Shown here one piece after another: positions 11,515 through 22,782 of a DNA stretch of 64,000 nt. The stretch covers positions 434,001-498,000 of the forward strand of contig CAOLHI010000255.1 in NCBI GenBank assembly GCA_948474755.1, given 5' to 3'. A program made the position numbers and the translations under genes. Within the stretch, counting starts at the first letter, position 1. Each line of letters opens with the position of its first letter. The notes under the pieces were generated by a model. It made no database searches and was not told where the DNA came from. It saw nothing but the letters and a program-made list of their open reading frames with translations. This DNA comes from Ctenosaura bakeri (Eukaryota; Chordata; Lepidosauria; Squamata; Iguanidae).

Positions 11515-11700
11515 TGTGTGCCTTCAAGTTGTTTCCAACTCATGGCAACCCTAAAGCAAACCTATCATGGGGTTTCTGGGGCTGAGAGTGTGTGTCTCAC
11601 TCAGGGTCACCCAGTGGGTTCCCATGGCTAAGCAGGGAATAGAACCCTGGTTTCCAGGGTTGTAGCCCAACATTCAAACCACTACGCCTCACTGGCTTCT
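11515..11700 (-). mobile_element. tRNA-derived SINE (squamate type)
   Basis: Plus-strand reading runs from the tail side (GTGTGCCTTCAAGTTGTTTC) through CCTATCATGGGGTTTCTGG and GGTCACCCAGTGGGTTCCCA to the tRNA-like head near 11640-11700. It lacks the middle 'GGTTTGCCATTGCCTTC' block found in the copy at 53004, so it has an internal deletion. Confidence 0.85.
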
Positions 11701-14573
11701 ATAGGAAGGATGAAAAAAGATCTTTCCGCCAAGCTCAGCAGAGTAACTGAGCAGGGGAGGAAGAAAGTCATGGATGTAGTTCTTCACCTTTGTACAGGCA
11801 AGGTTGTCAGTGCAAATGTGATATAAATCTCAACACTATCTGAGGGTTAACTTCTGCTCCTTTCAGAATAAACGGAAGGGTTCTTTAAAAATCATGTCAA
11901 CCATAATGTACTGGTACTAGCTCTCCTATTTCTCATTTGTTACAGGTCACTCGCCTCAGCAATTCAAAAAGCAAAGAATCAAGGAATTTAACTTGGACAA
12001 ATGTGAGACTCAGATCCTCAACAAATGTGTTTGGGATTGTTTGCTGGGGTTTGTTTTTGTCTATGGCATTTAAGGAATATGGTGCAAGCAGTCATTCAGA
12101 ATCTTTTGGTCTTTCACAGCATTTCTGTCTCTTTAATAGAGCACTATTAATTCAGCTTGAAAATAATTTAACTCAAAGAGCTCAGAAACACATTGATGTT
12201 GGCCTTATTATAATGCAATAACTAAATTCCATATGATTTTTAAGAGAAAGCATTATTAAATAGCACATGCAAACTATAATTTAGTGGCATCTCCAGAGGT
12301 TCTGGAAGGTCTACTGGGAAATGGAAATCCACTAATGGAACTAATGGAGCTGAATGAACTAATATATTTGATACAGAATTTGTTGCCACTTTCAATTAGT
12401 CTGCAGAGATCCCATTTTATCATTAAAAAACTAAATTGATAAAGCAACACAGAAGAACAAACAGAAATGAGATTTTAATTAACATTTTAACAAATGCGTT
12501 CGTTCTTCTAAACATTTTAATTTTTAAAAAGGGTTTGCATGTCAAAGAGAAATCCATCTTTTCCTTAACCAAAAGCAAAGCTAAACAAATCTCGTGGACC
12601 ATGTTATTGTCATGGCTCATGTTATCAACAACTACATCATCTGATCCACAGAGGAATGTAGGCATATTGCAGTCCATACAATTCTTCTACAGCACACATA
12701 ACAGCCAAAACCCAATTGCTAGTCCTGACTCCAGCAGACTCGAGCTGCTGAATCAACACACGTAAATTCTCTTAATTCATCAAGTCTACTTTAGTTGGTA
12801 ATAGCAACTGGACCTGTCCTATGCCTCCATCTTGCTTGGCCATAGCATCATTGTTACAAGCCTTTTTCTAGAAATCTACCTCCAGGGTTAAACTGCTCCC
12901 CCAACCTTAGTTATCTGCAAACCATTGTTAGTTTCAAAAATAGTTTGAGGATACAACGGAAATGTATAATAACACTGGGGCACCCAGTCTCTCTCCTATT
13001 ACCCAGTTCCTAAAAGCTCTGAAGCAGAGAAGAAGTCAGCTCCTGTCTAGGGCAATCAGTGGCTCTTCATCAGCATAAAACACACTGAAAATATCATTCA
13101 TTACGATTATAAACACTTTCTCACATCATTGTCTTTGTTTATGTGAGCATAATTTTTTGCCACATGTAGGATTTTGCAAGCCCTCTTATTTGTTTTCAGA
13201 TTGGAAAATTAAGGCTTTATACAGACGCAAGCACAAAGTTGTTAGCTAAATGCAGGTACTTGAAGGACTGCCTGTAGTTCAATAAATAGCTTACTGGGGA
13301 ATTAAGACAGGTGCCATGCCTCAAGTTCTAATTTTATTTAAACTGTCAAGGATGAAAACAACTGGCTTAAGACTTTTAACCACAGGCATGACCAGTGGAG
13401 TGGAAATTTTGAGTTATTTATGGGCTTCGGGGTACTTTGAGGGAAAAAAGAAGAAGAAGGAACAATAGTAGGACAATAAAGAGAATTATGTTATGCCTGT
13501 TACATGAATAGATGGGCCTAAGCAGCAACAATTTCCAGCTATGATCAAAACTTTAGTATAATTAAGTGAGGCCACAAGAAGCAGAAGAGGAGTCAAAAGT
13601 GACATCTTAAGGTGCCATCTTTGGGTACTCAGGTACTTTGCATGAGTCAAGTCTGAATATTACCCAAGCTAGCTGTATACTATTCAGATTCTCTTCTCTT
13701 TCTTCTTGTTATGAGTGTTGAATCTTTATTCTGATTTCTTTTGGATGTATTCTTTAAAAATAACTATTTAATTTGGAGCTGAATTAGGTAGAACTTTTGT
13801 AGGGTCTGCTTTCAATGAACCAGTAATTAATATAGGCCAGAAATCTGGTTTGAATCTTTCTAAAAATTTCTTCAAAATAATCTCCTTCAGTCAGCTCACA
13901 GGAAATCTTTATGGAATGCTATAATTCTCAGGATATATGAAATGTGAATGACAGAGGGGGCAACCAAACAACTTTTTGGGAGGAAGCTGAGACTGTTATC
14001 TACCCATATCTGGCAGGAAACATGTGCCCGCCCTACAGTTTTGGAGACCACCCCCACCCCGCCCGGATCACCCTCAACTCCAAATTTGCCGTGGCAGCAA
14101 AAACAGATTCTTCTATAAAGTAAAAAACAAGACACAACAGATTATGTGCTTTGTTTCTAAGACAAATAGTACTGAAAGCATTTTCTTTAGCAGAGACAAG
14201 GCACACAACCTGAAAGCAACTTCTTTACAAGGACAGAAACACTTCTAGGAGACTTCCATGACAATATTAATCCAGGGAAAAAGGAACTTGGGGAATTTGC
14301 TAATATGAATAGAGAAAATTATGCCGTGATGCAGATCTATTTCCTGATGTAATGAAAGGAAAGAGATGCTAATAAAGTTACTGTACCATTGGGATAATAT
14401 GGATACCCACCCAGATATTTAATCATAGATCCAAGGATGCAAACTCCTGAAAAGTAGGTGGTGGGATATTATTTACTTGGTGCCTATCTGGCCTTTGTTT
14501 GTGCTTATCAATGAGAATTTGCATCACAAGACAAATTATAGAATATCTATCTATCTATATAAATATATGTATA
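11701..14573. other. Unclassified DNA, no gene seen
   Basis: Nearly 2.9 kb without a recognisable repeat. Open frames of 80-109 codons at 12423-12765 on both strands lie in AT-rich DNA and overlap each other, so they are treated as chance. Confidence 0.5.
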
Positions 14574-14855
14574 TAGTCAGCCCTCAACTTTTGCAGGTTT
14601 AAATTCTGCAAATTTGATTATTCACAAGTCTCTTGTATCCTCCTCTCTTCTCTGGTGGACCAGTTTGCTCCTTCTTGTTGAAGAGACAGTTGTCAGCAGA
14701 GGGATGGGAATGGTGGGGAAGGGAGGAGGAGGAGGGAGGAAGGGTCATGTGTGGGGAGGGAGGTCTTCTCCCCAGGGGGTCCGCACTTGGGAAAGAAGCT
14801 CTTAGGACAGACTTTGAAGAAGTGTGCTGCAAGGCAATCCCCCTCTTCTCTCTCT

Positions 14856-14879
14856 CACACACACACACAGACACACACG
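14856..14879. repeat. (CA)n microsatellite
   Basis: Interrupted CA dinucleotides. Confidence 0.9.
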
Positions 14880-15009
14880 CATATTCCCTCACTCCGAACA
14901 CTTTCTGCTTTCCTTGCGATCAAATAGCAGAGAAGTGTAAAGGAAGTTATTTTCTCTCACTCACTGGTTCTCCCTCCCTCCTTTTTAGTAACTTTCTTGA
15001 TGTATCCTT

Positions 15010-15028
15010 CACACACACACACACACAC
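15010..15028. repeat. (CA)n microsatellite
   Basis: Nine uninterrupted CA units. Confidence 0.9.
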
Positions 15029-15198
15029 CACCCCTTGAGCTACCAGAGGGCAAGCCAGGTGGTGGGAAAAAATTAACCTGTCCACTCGAAATCAATGGGG
15101 ATAATTAAAGCAATCACAGATGCACATCGTCTTTTTGATGGCCTCCCTGCATCCTCGTCCTCATCGTCACTCATCCTCCTCAACAGCACCCTCCTCCC

Positions 15199-15628
15199 TG
15201 TAAGAAATAGCTGATAAGACTCATAAAACAATTTAACACAGGATTGGGTGAAGCACCAAATGTTTATTCAAGAATAAATACGTCTCTGCAGACCCGGGTG
15301 CCTCCTGAGAGAGAAGGACCCCCCACCATGGAACAGCTGACATTTTATCCCCCTGCCCAACGCAGGTTTCCCTCCCCTTGGACAGGACCCCAAAGCTACA
15401 GCTGCCCCTTTACTAAACAGTGCCAACTTTCTGTCTTGTTTTTCTTTATCAACTTAGTTTACTCCTTACAGTTTTGTTGACCTTCAGACTTGCGGGTGCC
15501 TCCCAAGAGTCCCAAGAGAGGAGGACACCTCATCTTTATCTATCTGGTTCTCTGCACCTGAAGATTCAAGGTCTTCCTCCTGCCAGCTCTAAAAATCTGT
15601 TTTTTAAAGGCATGTTAACCCCTTAACA
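15199..15628 (-). mobile_element. Solo LTR, minus orientation
   Basis: Read on the minus strand it starts TGTTAAGGGGTTAACATG, has a TATA-like GGGATAAAATG (plus-strand about 15341-15351), a C/G-rich start region with CACCCGGGTCTGCAGAGACG, a polyadenylation signal AATAAA (plus-strand TTTATT at 15263-15268), and ends ...TATTTCTTACA. The spacing of TATA to AATAAA is short (about 80 bases), as in many class I retroviral LTRs. Flanks at 15193-15198 and 15629-15634 do not match, so a target duplication is missing or decayed. No internal retroviral genes. Confidence 0.6.
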
Positions 15629-15645
15629 GAACAAAACAGTAGGCT

Positions 15646-16507
15646 TGTTATCACGGTTATGATATGTCGGGTGAGAGCACTAGATATCCTTTTTGATATC
15701 AAATAATTTGGTCTTTGCTTGATCTTTCTCTGCCACCCTACTCCACGTGTTTGCAGAGGTCCCCTGGACAAGCATGTATGGGTGTGGCCATTAATGGTTG
15801 TACATTCCAAGACCCCATTCAGGCAAGCAACTTAAGCCTCTCCGTTGCTTTAGGGAAAAACCTCCCTGCAAACCAGCTCTGCTCGGCTCGGATTTACACA
15901 AAGCCACACAGCCAAGAGCCAAGCCATTCCTTTGTATCGAGCTATTAACAATCCGGCCACGCTGTTGTCATCAAGAGCTAAACCAATCATGCAAAACTTG
16001 ACCTTTTCCAACTCCTTTGTCCAACTCCAAATTTCCTTTGTTCTCACTAAGCATAACATAGCCTGTAGGTAAAGTCCACCTTATATAAGGTCCCCACTTT
16101 TGGGACGTCTTCGGACTACTTTGGACTTCCAACCTGCCTTGCTGCCGGTTGTCTAAGGAAACTCCCCTCAGCGAGCCCCACTGAGCTTTCTTCCCCGGAA
16201 CCCCGCTTCTCTCCAGGACCACGAGACCAGGTGTCATATTGCCCTTCCCGAAAAGCTCTCCGTTTCTATTTCTCAGCTAGTTAGTTTATGTCTTGTCGTG
16301 CGTGTTTCTTGTCTTTAATAAAATATTGTTTGTTACTTTGAAAACCTTGTCTAGCCGCTCTCTGACCTGACGCTGTATACATAGGGTTAAAGATTCTTGC
16401 TAATGTTACCCTACCTCTCATTTAGCCAAGAGAGTGCTCAAGCTAAATTGTGTTTTTATTTGGTAATTTGGGTGCCCCTTCCGGGACCCCTAACATACAG
16501 GGTAACA
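15646..16507 (+). mobile_element. Solo LTR, family A copy 1
   Basis: An 862-base LTR bounded by TGTTA at the left and TAACA at the right, with a perfect 4-bp target duplication GGCT (15642-15645 and 16508-16511). The promoter has a CCAAT box overlapping an octamer-like ATGCAAAA (15983-15996), a TATA box TATATAA at 16082-16088 and a polyadenylation signal AATAAA at 16317-16322. It is homologous along its length to 51715-52615, sharing for example TGATATCAAATAATTTGG near the 5' side and CCGGGACCCC near the 3' end. Four-base duplications are common in gammaretrovirus-like endogenous elements. The internal region has been lost, presumably by LTR-LTR recombination. Confidence 0.88.
16082..16088 (+). 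promoter_or_regulatory. TATA box of the family A LTR
   Basis: TATATAA about 230 bases upstream of the LTR poly(A) signal. Activity is not known. Confidence 0.55.
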
Positions 16508-16796
16508 GGCTGTTCACCTCAATGAGGCCTTTGTTGACACTGCTATCTAAAATCTTCCTTCTTAGACTTATTGTATTACTGGAGCTCAAATATAAAATAT
16601 ACCACAATATATGTGTAAGAATATCTAAAATGTGTCATAAGCTAATACATATATGTTAATAATACTGCAGAAACTAAAATATATTTTATTTCTCTCATCC
16701 CTAACAGCCACTTCCTGATGGATTCCCTCAGACATGCACCCACAGCTACAAATCTTCCTAAAGTTCCCTCATTACCCCTCAAACTCTCCACTCCAG

Positions 16797-16817
16797 AAAA
16801 AAAAAAAAAAAAAAAAA
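16797..16817. repeat. Poly(A) tract
   Basis: About 21 consecutive A bases. Confidence 0.95.
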
Positions 16818-17195
16818 GACCCTGAGAAGTTTTCTGTTGATAAGAATAAAAATTCAAGTAGTTGAACTGCACCTCTCCCAACCCAGCCATCTCAGTTCCA
16901 AGAAATGCCAGTAAAGGAAGCCAGGAAATAGAGCCTGCAGGACTTCACTAGCTTTCAGCAGCACTCCACTTTAGGAAGTGACAGTGATGGTGGTAGCAAA
17001 GAGCACAGCGTCTGTGCTGCAGATCCACCTGGGGGCAGGACTGGACTGGATGGGCTGGCTGAGTTGGTAAATAGAAAGGTGAAGGAGAGGCAGCAGAGTC
17101 TGTAGCATACATGTTCGGGGGGGCTAGTTTAATGATTTTTTCCACTTTCACGGGTTCCTGTGCTCCTAACCCCCACAAAAGTTGAGGGCAAACTG

Positions 17196-18749
17196 TATAG
17201 ATATATACCAACTTGCTCTCTGTCTGCTTCAAACTCCAGATTCTTTTTTTCTTAAGGCTCCTGTCCCAAATCTATTTCTTTATTTGGTTTCTGAATGTTT
17301 AAATTGCACTTTAAGGTTAAATTTTACAGTGTATTTTTATATACTGCAGCTGATGAGTATTTTTTAGACTTTAAATTAAAATAAAAAGAATGAATATAGT
17401 CCTACACCCTAATCATAGTCATCATCTTGTGATGCCATTGGCATGTCATCAATTCATTGTGGACACCAACAATCCTCAAGGCAGATGACACAAACCATAC
17501 TCTGCATGACATCCTGCATGATTCATATGAGCAGTTTGTTTTTCTCTTTCATGACATTACAAAGGTGGACCGGATTAATATGATAGGAAGATGGAAGACT
17601 GTGTTCATAAATGATTCCTTTGCTGGGAAGGAACATTTTGAATGTCTTCCTAGAGAAGATGTGAGGTCACTTGTCTAAGACTAATTAAATAATATGTCCC
17701 AAGGTAGTCAATATCCCATCACGCCCCTTTGTCTTCTTCTGAAGCTAATCACAGTGAAGTGGAGAAATATGGTACATGCAATCAATAGTGCTTTTAAAAA
17801 TAACTTCATTTCTAATTTTATTTAGCAGAGTCTTGCTGCTTTTATCACTAAGTTATCTTTTGGGTTTGGTATATCAATGAAAAATTAATAACAGACACAA
17901 ATTCTTTCGTGAGTTGCCTTCAAGATGAAAACTGTCAAGATCTGATCACATAAAAACTTGATATTCTTGTCTTTCTGGATTTGGTATGTGGTGTCATGCT
18001 ATTCTTTTAATCGTCTCTGTATTGTTTAATTTTAAGTTTTACTGTCTTCTTACTGATGGTTGGGTTATTGCTATCGGTGATACATTTTAAGCAGCAATTT
18101 CTGCTTTACTGCAAAAAGTCCTTACCAATGAAGAAGGAGAGATAATCCCAAATGGGTTCCTTTATGGCACTAGAAATCACGATGAGTCATGAAGCAACAT
18201 ATCAGATAACACATCAATATTTAAGAGCAAAATTATTTCTCTCTGTGAAATTTCACAATGGAATGCTATGCAATATTCACTGCCAGCTACTAAGGACACA
18301 ATGGAAGATCAAACTATTAGACATTAAACACAATTGTGGTCCACATTTCAATTTCACTGTGATATGAATAACATATACTAGGTACAGATTTAGAAACATG
18401 CAACAAGGTTGACACAAAAAGACTTTCCTATCCCTTCCTTCCCAAAACAGCCCTTCCATTGTTACCACAGGAGGTAGTAAACTCTAACAAATGGGTAGAC
18501 TATGGCACCCATAGGATATCTCAGGATTAGGTGTAAGTTTCTTCCATGGACAGTGAAGGGAAGAGAGTGGGGAAGTCAGCTTGTGCAGTCATGTTGCATA
18601 CAATTCAATCTAAATACAGCTCTATGGGATTTGAGTTATACTTTGAGGGAATGGGATGTGGACAAAATGTTGTTTTTGTGTGTTTGCAATAGTTACATAT
18701 TTTATGATATCCTTTGTAATGTATATAGTTTTGATTGTTCCATCTTCAA
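17196..18749. other. Unclassified sequence
   Basis: A 73-codon plus-strand frame at 17457-17678 has an ordinary amino acid mix (IGRWKTVFINDSFAGKEHFE...) but no known motif, no splice context that could be recognised and no neighbour. Not called as a gene. Confidence 0.45.
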
Positions 18750-19250
18750 AATGATATTTCAGATCTAGAAAACTACAGAAAAGGGTAACCACAAGGAAAG
18801 AATGTAACAGGTGCTTATAACATGTTTACAGAGGTTCATAGCATGTGTAGAGAAAGCATAAAGAGAATTTTTTCTCGCTCTCCTAGAATACTGGAAGCCA
18901 GGATTCTCTAACAAAGCTGAATGGTATTTCAGGACAGATACAAGGGAAGACCCCTTCACTGAGTGCATATTAAACTGTGGAATTCTCCACCACAAAATGT
19001 TGTGAACAGCCATCATTGTAAGGAGATTAGAGAAATCCATGGAAGGTAAGGCTATCAGTTATAATCAGCCGTGCACTCCTTCCAGGATCAGAGGTAGCTT
19101 GTCTGGCTGCTGGGAAACAACAGAAGGAAAGAGACACTGCCCACATGTTCTGCTTATGAGTTTTCATGAAGCATCTGTTGACAACCATGGTAAAGAAAAT
19201 GTCCTGCTGGGCAATTGTTTGGTCTGAGACAGCAGACTTTTCTCTCACAA
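18750..19250 (+). mobile_element. CR1-like LINE 3' region (second subfamily)
   Basis: Resembles a widespread squamate LINE 3' end. Landmarks in order are 'GACCCCTTCACTGAGTGCAT', 'AACTGTGGAATTCTCCACCAC', 'AAATCCATGGAAGGTAAGGCTATCA', 'ATCAGAGGTAGCTTG' and a closing 'TGGTCTGAGACAGCAG'. The same closing part recurs at 49490-49600. It differs from the ATTCTATG-ended CR1 at 9430. Confidence 0.65.
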
Positions 19251-19569
19251 TGTCAAAGAAAAATCAGCTATTAATGATAACAGGAGTTGGTGCTCTTTTA
19301 TGTACTAAACTTCTCTGGTAGATGAGATTTGTATATGATTAACTCAGAAGAGACACTGGTCAATGTAGGTAGTTTTTTGTCTTCCAAACTACAAGAAATC
19401 TTGAAGCAGAAATAGCTGGCATAGCTCAGGTCCCCCATAGGAAGCAGCACATAGGATGCATATCTATTAGTTATTACTGAGACACGTACCCCTGATGTTC
19501 AAAAATTGTGCAGCTGTGCCACGTTGTAGATATTTCCTTTTCCCAAAGACCAGAAAAACAACCTGGAAT
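19251..19569. other. Unclassified sequence
   Basis: Nothing recognised. Confidence 0.4.
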
Positions 19570-19830
19570 AGAAACTTCTTCATATCTGTTGATGAGTTTC
19601 CCTTTTCCAGTTTGACAATATCCTTTTTAAGTGGAATAATACACAGTATTCCAAGTATGATTCTGTCACAAGTCCGTATAAAGGAACTGTGAGATTTTCA
19701 CTTTTACTTTCACTTGCTTTTCTAATAAAACCCAACATGGAATTTTTGCCTTCTCCCAGACAAGTCAGCATTCATTATAACCCCATGATCCCTTTCCTGG
19801 TCAATCAATCTACCTCTTAGATTGTTCTTT
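19570..19830 (-). mobile_element. Worn CR1 LINE fragment
   Basis: On the minus strand a 63-codon frame (19580-19771) keeps a CR1 C-terminal trace (LVTESYLEYCVLFHLKRILS), matching the HLEYC.QF....KKDI block of the 9430-11035 copy. The rest is heavily diverged. Confidence 0.6.
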
Positions 19831-21915
19831 TATAAAAGGAAATTACTGATTAAGGACAACCCACCATGGAAACAATTGACATTGCCATGCCAAGAATAGA
19901 TGAAGATGTAGGAAGTTTACTAAGAAGTGATGCCTGATCCTGCAGTCATTAGTACTGGTAAATTGCAATATAATGAACTGTCAGTGGGAACAAGTCTGCC
20001 TTTCTATTGTGGAACAGATAATACCTTTGATTTTTAAAACAAATGCTATTCACAGCAAGAGTATAAAATGAAAGAAAATTACTTGCCATGTAATGATATA
20101 TTCAGCTTCTTTACACATGGGAACCAATTAACTGTAATAAAAGTAAATCATTCAAATGAAAAATATGAATTGCATAACAACACAGCAAAGGCTCAAAGAA
20201 GTGTCAGGAACACCTTTTGTCTTCAAAGTACTTATAAAAGTATACTGCATACATATTAATAGACCCCCAAAACCAACTAGAACAAGAAGCAGTTTGAAAA
20301 CAAGACAAAAAAAGAAAAAAGAAAAAGATCAACTTATTAGCTTTCATGGAGTGTGTTCTTAACTTGTAGGTATGCATAAATTACAGAAGAAAAACTAAGG
20401 AAAAAGATAAAGAAATCAATACACAGGATAAACATTTGTAAACATATGAGTAACAAGTACCTTATTTTGGCTTCTTCACAGATTCACACTAGAGACAGCT
20501 TAATTGTTAGAAACTGAATGGAAATCTTTAGTCTTCATTTTCTGCATTGCTCTGAGATAGAGATAGATGGTACTGGGAGTAGATACTAGTGAAATCATGC
20601 TTCAAGGAAAATGTACATTAGAGAGCCTTTTTGTTTAGCTAGACAGGTTTAAATTTTCCTTCTCCTCCTTCTCTAATAATTACTTTGTGAGTTTTAGGTT
20701 TAAAAGTCATTACTAACGTGCCATCATTTTCTTTCTTCACTTTGCTCTCCCATCACTTGTTATTTGATGAAGAGCCTTACATTCCACTCCAACTATATTT
20801 TCACAAAAGTTTGAGGAGAGACTGGCCCATTTCAGACAATCGTATCTTAAGTTTAGTAAATACAGATATGCCCAGGCTTGTTCACAAATACTGCCTCTTT
20901 GTTCTTCAATTCACAGCAAGTCCCAACCAAATTAGAAAGTCTCTAGCTGTAGGACAGAGAAACTATGGTTACTGCTTTGAGAACAAGCCAGGATGTTACA
21001 GCACCTTTCAAATAATGGTTACAAACGTTTAATATAGCTAGGAAACATAGGTTAATTCTGGTCCGACTAGAACGCAAAATGATAGCTTGCTACAGACTCC
21101 CTGCTTTGCTTCAGCTTGTTGCGGGGAGGGTGGGGTGGAGCAAAGAGTCTGCATATATGAGCAAAAGTTCATAGATATCTTGGCTTAATAAACTGATATA
21201 AATTATCTAAATCCAGCTACTCTTGGCCAGGGTGCAAATATATATGTAAAGAAATACTAATCCCAGTAAACCTATGAGAAAAAAAAATATGGCAAAGAGC
21301 TAAAAATACAAAATGAAATGAAAAGCAATATTTCAGATTGTCAGATTTTAAGTCACCCACAACACAAACTTAGCCATTTATACAATAATCTTTAATAGTC
21401 AAAACTCTGAATAGCGTAGTTTAGTAAGTATGCCAAATTAATATTTGGTTTGACTTGCACACTTTTTTTTTGCACAGATTTTGCTGCTTTACAGTAAATT
21501 TTATTCAGTACACAGATTTTTAACATTAGCAGTCCAGAAACTACATGAAACCCTCTTTCAGTGTTCTTTAAGTACGAGATGGGATGAATCCAGAAGGCTC
21601 TTAAACCCAAACCTCTCCCCTAGGACTTTCTACCTTAACATTCAGACCTTCAGACTTAATCTACATAATCCATACCACAGTAAACAAGAGATGACCAGGA
21701 AGGAACAGAAGATGTAAGCAAAGGCAAGGAGTTGTAGAGTTGATAAATACACTGATCTGGAACAAACTTCAGTTGAGAATCTAAATGATCTGTACGCCTA
21801 GAGCCAGGGACAGTTGTGTTCACCACTGATCCCAAATCAATGCAAATTCTATTCCAGTTCCAAATGACATATATTAACATGCTATCTAAAGATGATACTG
21901 GATCACAAGGCACAT
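19831..21915. other. Unclassified AT-rich DNA
   Basis: Over 2 kb without a recognised element. A 104-codon plus-strand frame at 20718-21032 has no identifiable domain. Confidence 0.5.
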
Positions 21916-22190
21916 TTCAATATTACCTTTTCCTAAGGGCACATCTTTGAACAAGAATCAAACATGTGTGAACATTTAAATAGGGAAATGGTTGGTTTTT
22001 GAGGATTCTCAAAATACTGCATTTCAGTATGAAATTAAGACATTCAGCATACAATATTTACTTATATATTTTAAAAGTTGTTTACATTAAGCCAGAAATC
22101 ATTTGTTCTACATAAAGGTAATTTCTGCACAAAGAAAACTCCACATAAATACTTTAGTTCATATGAATCAACAAACCTGATATTAATGAT
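21916..22190 (+). repeat. Local duplication, copy 1
   Basis: About 275 bases that align with 22518-22782 in the same orientation at roughly 75-80% identity by eye. Shared landmarks are TTTTCCTAAGG, 'GAAATGGTTGGT', 'ACATTAAGCCAGA' and 'CTGATATTAATGA'. Confidence 0.8.
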
Positions 22191-22232
22191 ATGATATTAT
22201 TAACGATATAATATTAATGATATTATTCTTGT

Positions 22233-22515
22233 TGCCATTGTCCAAACCTGCTCCAACTTGTCTATATCCTTCTTAAAATAAGGTGCCTAGAACTGAACAC
22301 AGTACTCCAGAGGAGGCCTGACCAGTGCAGAATATAGTGGGACTATTACTTCTGTTGACTTGGAAGCCATGCTTCTATTAAAGCAAGCTAAAGAAGCATT
22401 TGCCTTCTTTGCTGCATTATCACACTGCTGACTCATGTTCAATTTACCATCAACAATAATCCCACAGTCCTTTCACCATGGAGTACTGCTGAGCCACATG
22501 TCCTCCATTCTATAC
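22233..22515 (-). mobile_element. CR1 LINE fragment (ORF2 C-terminal part)
   Basis: Antisense CR1 coding DNA: TCCAACTTGTCTATATCCTT, 'GAACTGAACACAGTACTCCA' and 'CACACTGCTGACTCATGTTC' match the order seen in the CR1 copy at 9880-10080. It lacks the 3' end. It lies exactly between the two copies of the local duplication. Confidence 0.85.
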
Positions 22516-22517
22516 AG

Positions 22518-22782
22518 TTCAATGATATATTTTCCTAAGGACACACATTTAAATAAGAATCAAATTTAAGAGACTATTTAAATCATGAAATGGTTGGTAT
22601 TTGAATAAAATACCATACTTCAATATGATGATATCCAGCATGTATTATTTGCTTTTATATTTTTAAAAATTGCATACATTAAGCCAGAGATAATTTGCTC
22701 TAAGAAAAGTTAAATTCTGCAGAAAGAAAACTCAACACACATTCTTTACTTCATAGGAAACAATAAAGCTGATATTAATGAG
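22518..22782 (+). repeat. Local duplication, copy 2
   Basis: Partner of 21916-22190, about 600 bases downstream. It starts within a few bases of the CR1 fragment edge. Confidence 0.8.

Larger units (their letters stand above)
14574..17195. mobile_element. Pogo/Tigger-like DNA transposon carrying nested LTRs
   Basis: Terminal inverted repeats flank the interval. The left end reads TAGTCAGCCCTCAACTTTTG and the right end is its near-exact inverse (CAAAAGTTGAGGGCAAACTG). TA dinucleotides lie just outside both ends (14572-14573 and 17196-17197), which fits the TA target choice of the Tc1/mariner-pogo superfamily. The ends resemble Tigger-type ends with a CCCTC-ACTTTCGCGGG pattern. Two LTRs (15199-15628 minus, 15646-16507 plus) account for about 1.3 kb of the 2.6 kb. 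No transposase frame is visible, so it is non-autonomous or deleted. Confidence 0.65.

Noticed and set aside
12423..12765. Opposed 84- and 109-codon frames
   Set aside because: They mirror one another in AT-rich DNA, which is typical of chance frames.
14633..15076. 147-codon plus-strand frame
   Set aside because: It runs through CA microsatellites and G/A-rich simple sequence inside a DNA transposon, and an antisense frame of similar length exists.
16797..16817. Processed pseudogene tail (long poly(A))
   Set aside because: No open frame or recognisable transcript body precedes it in either orientation.
17457..17678. 73-codon frame that looked like an exon
   Set aside because: The amino acid mix is plausible, but there are no splice signals that I could support, no homology recognised and no neighbouring exon.
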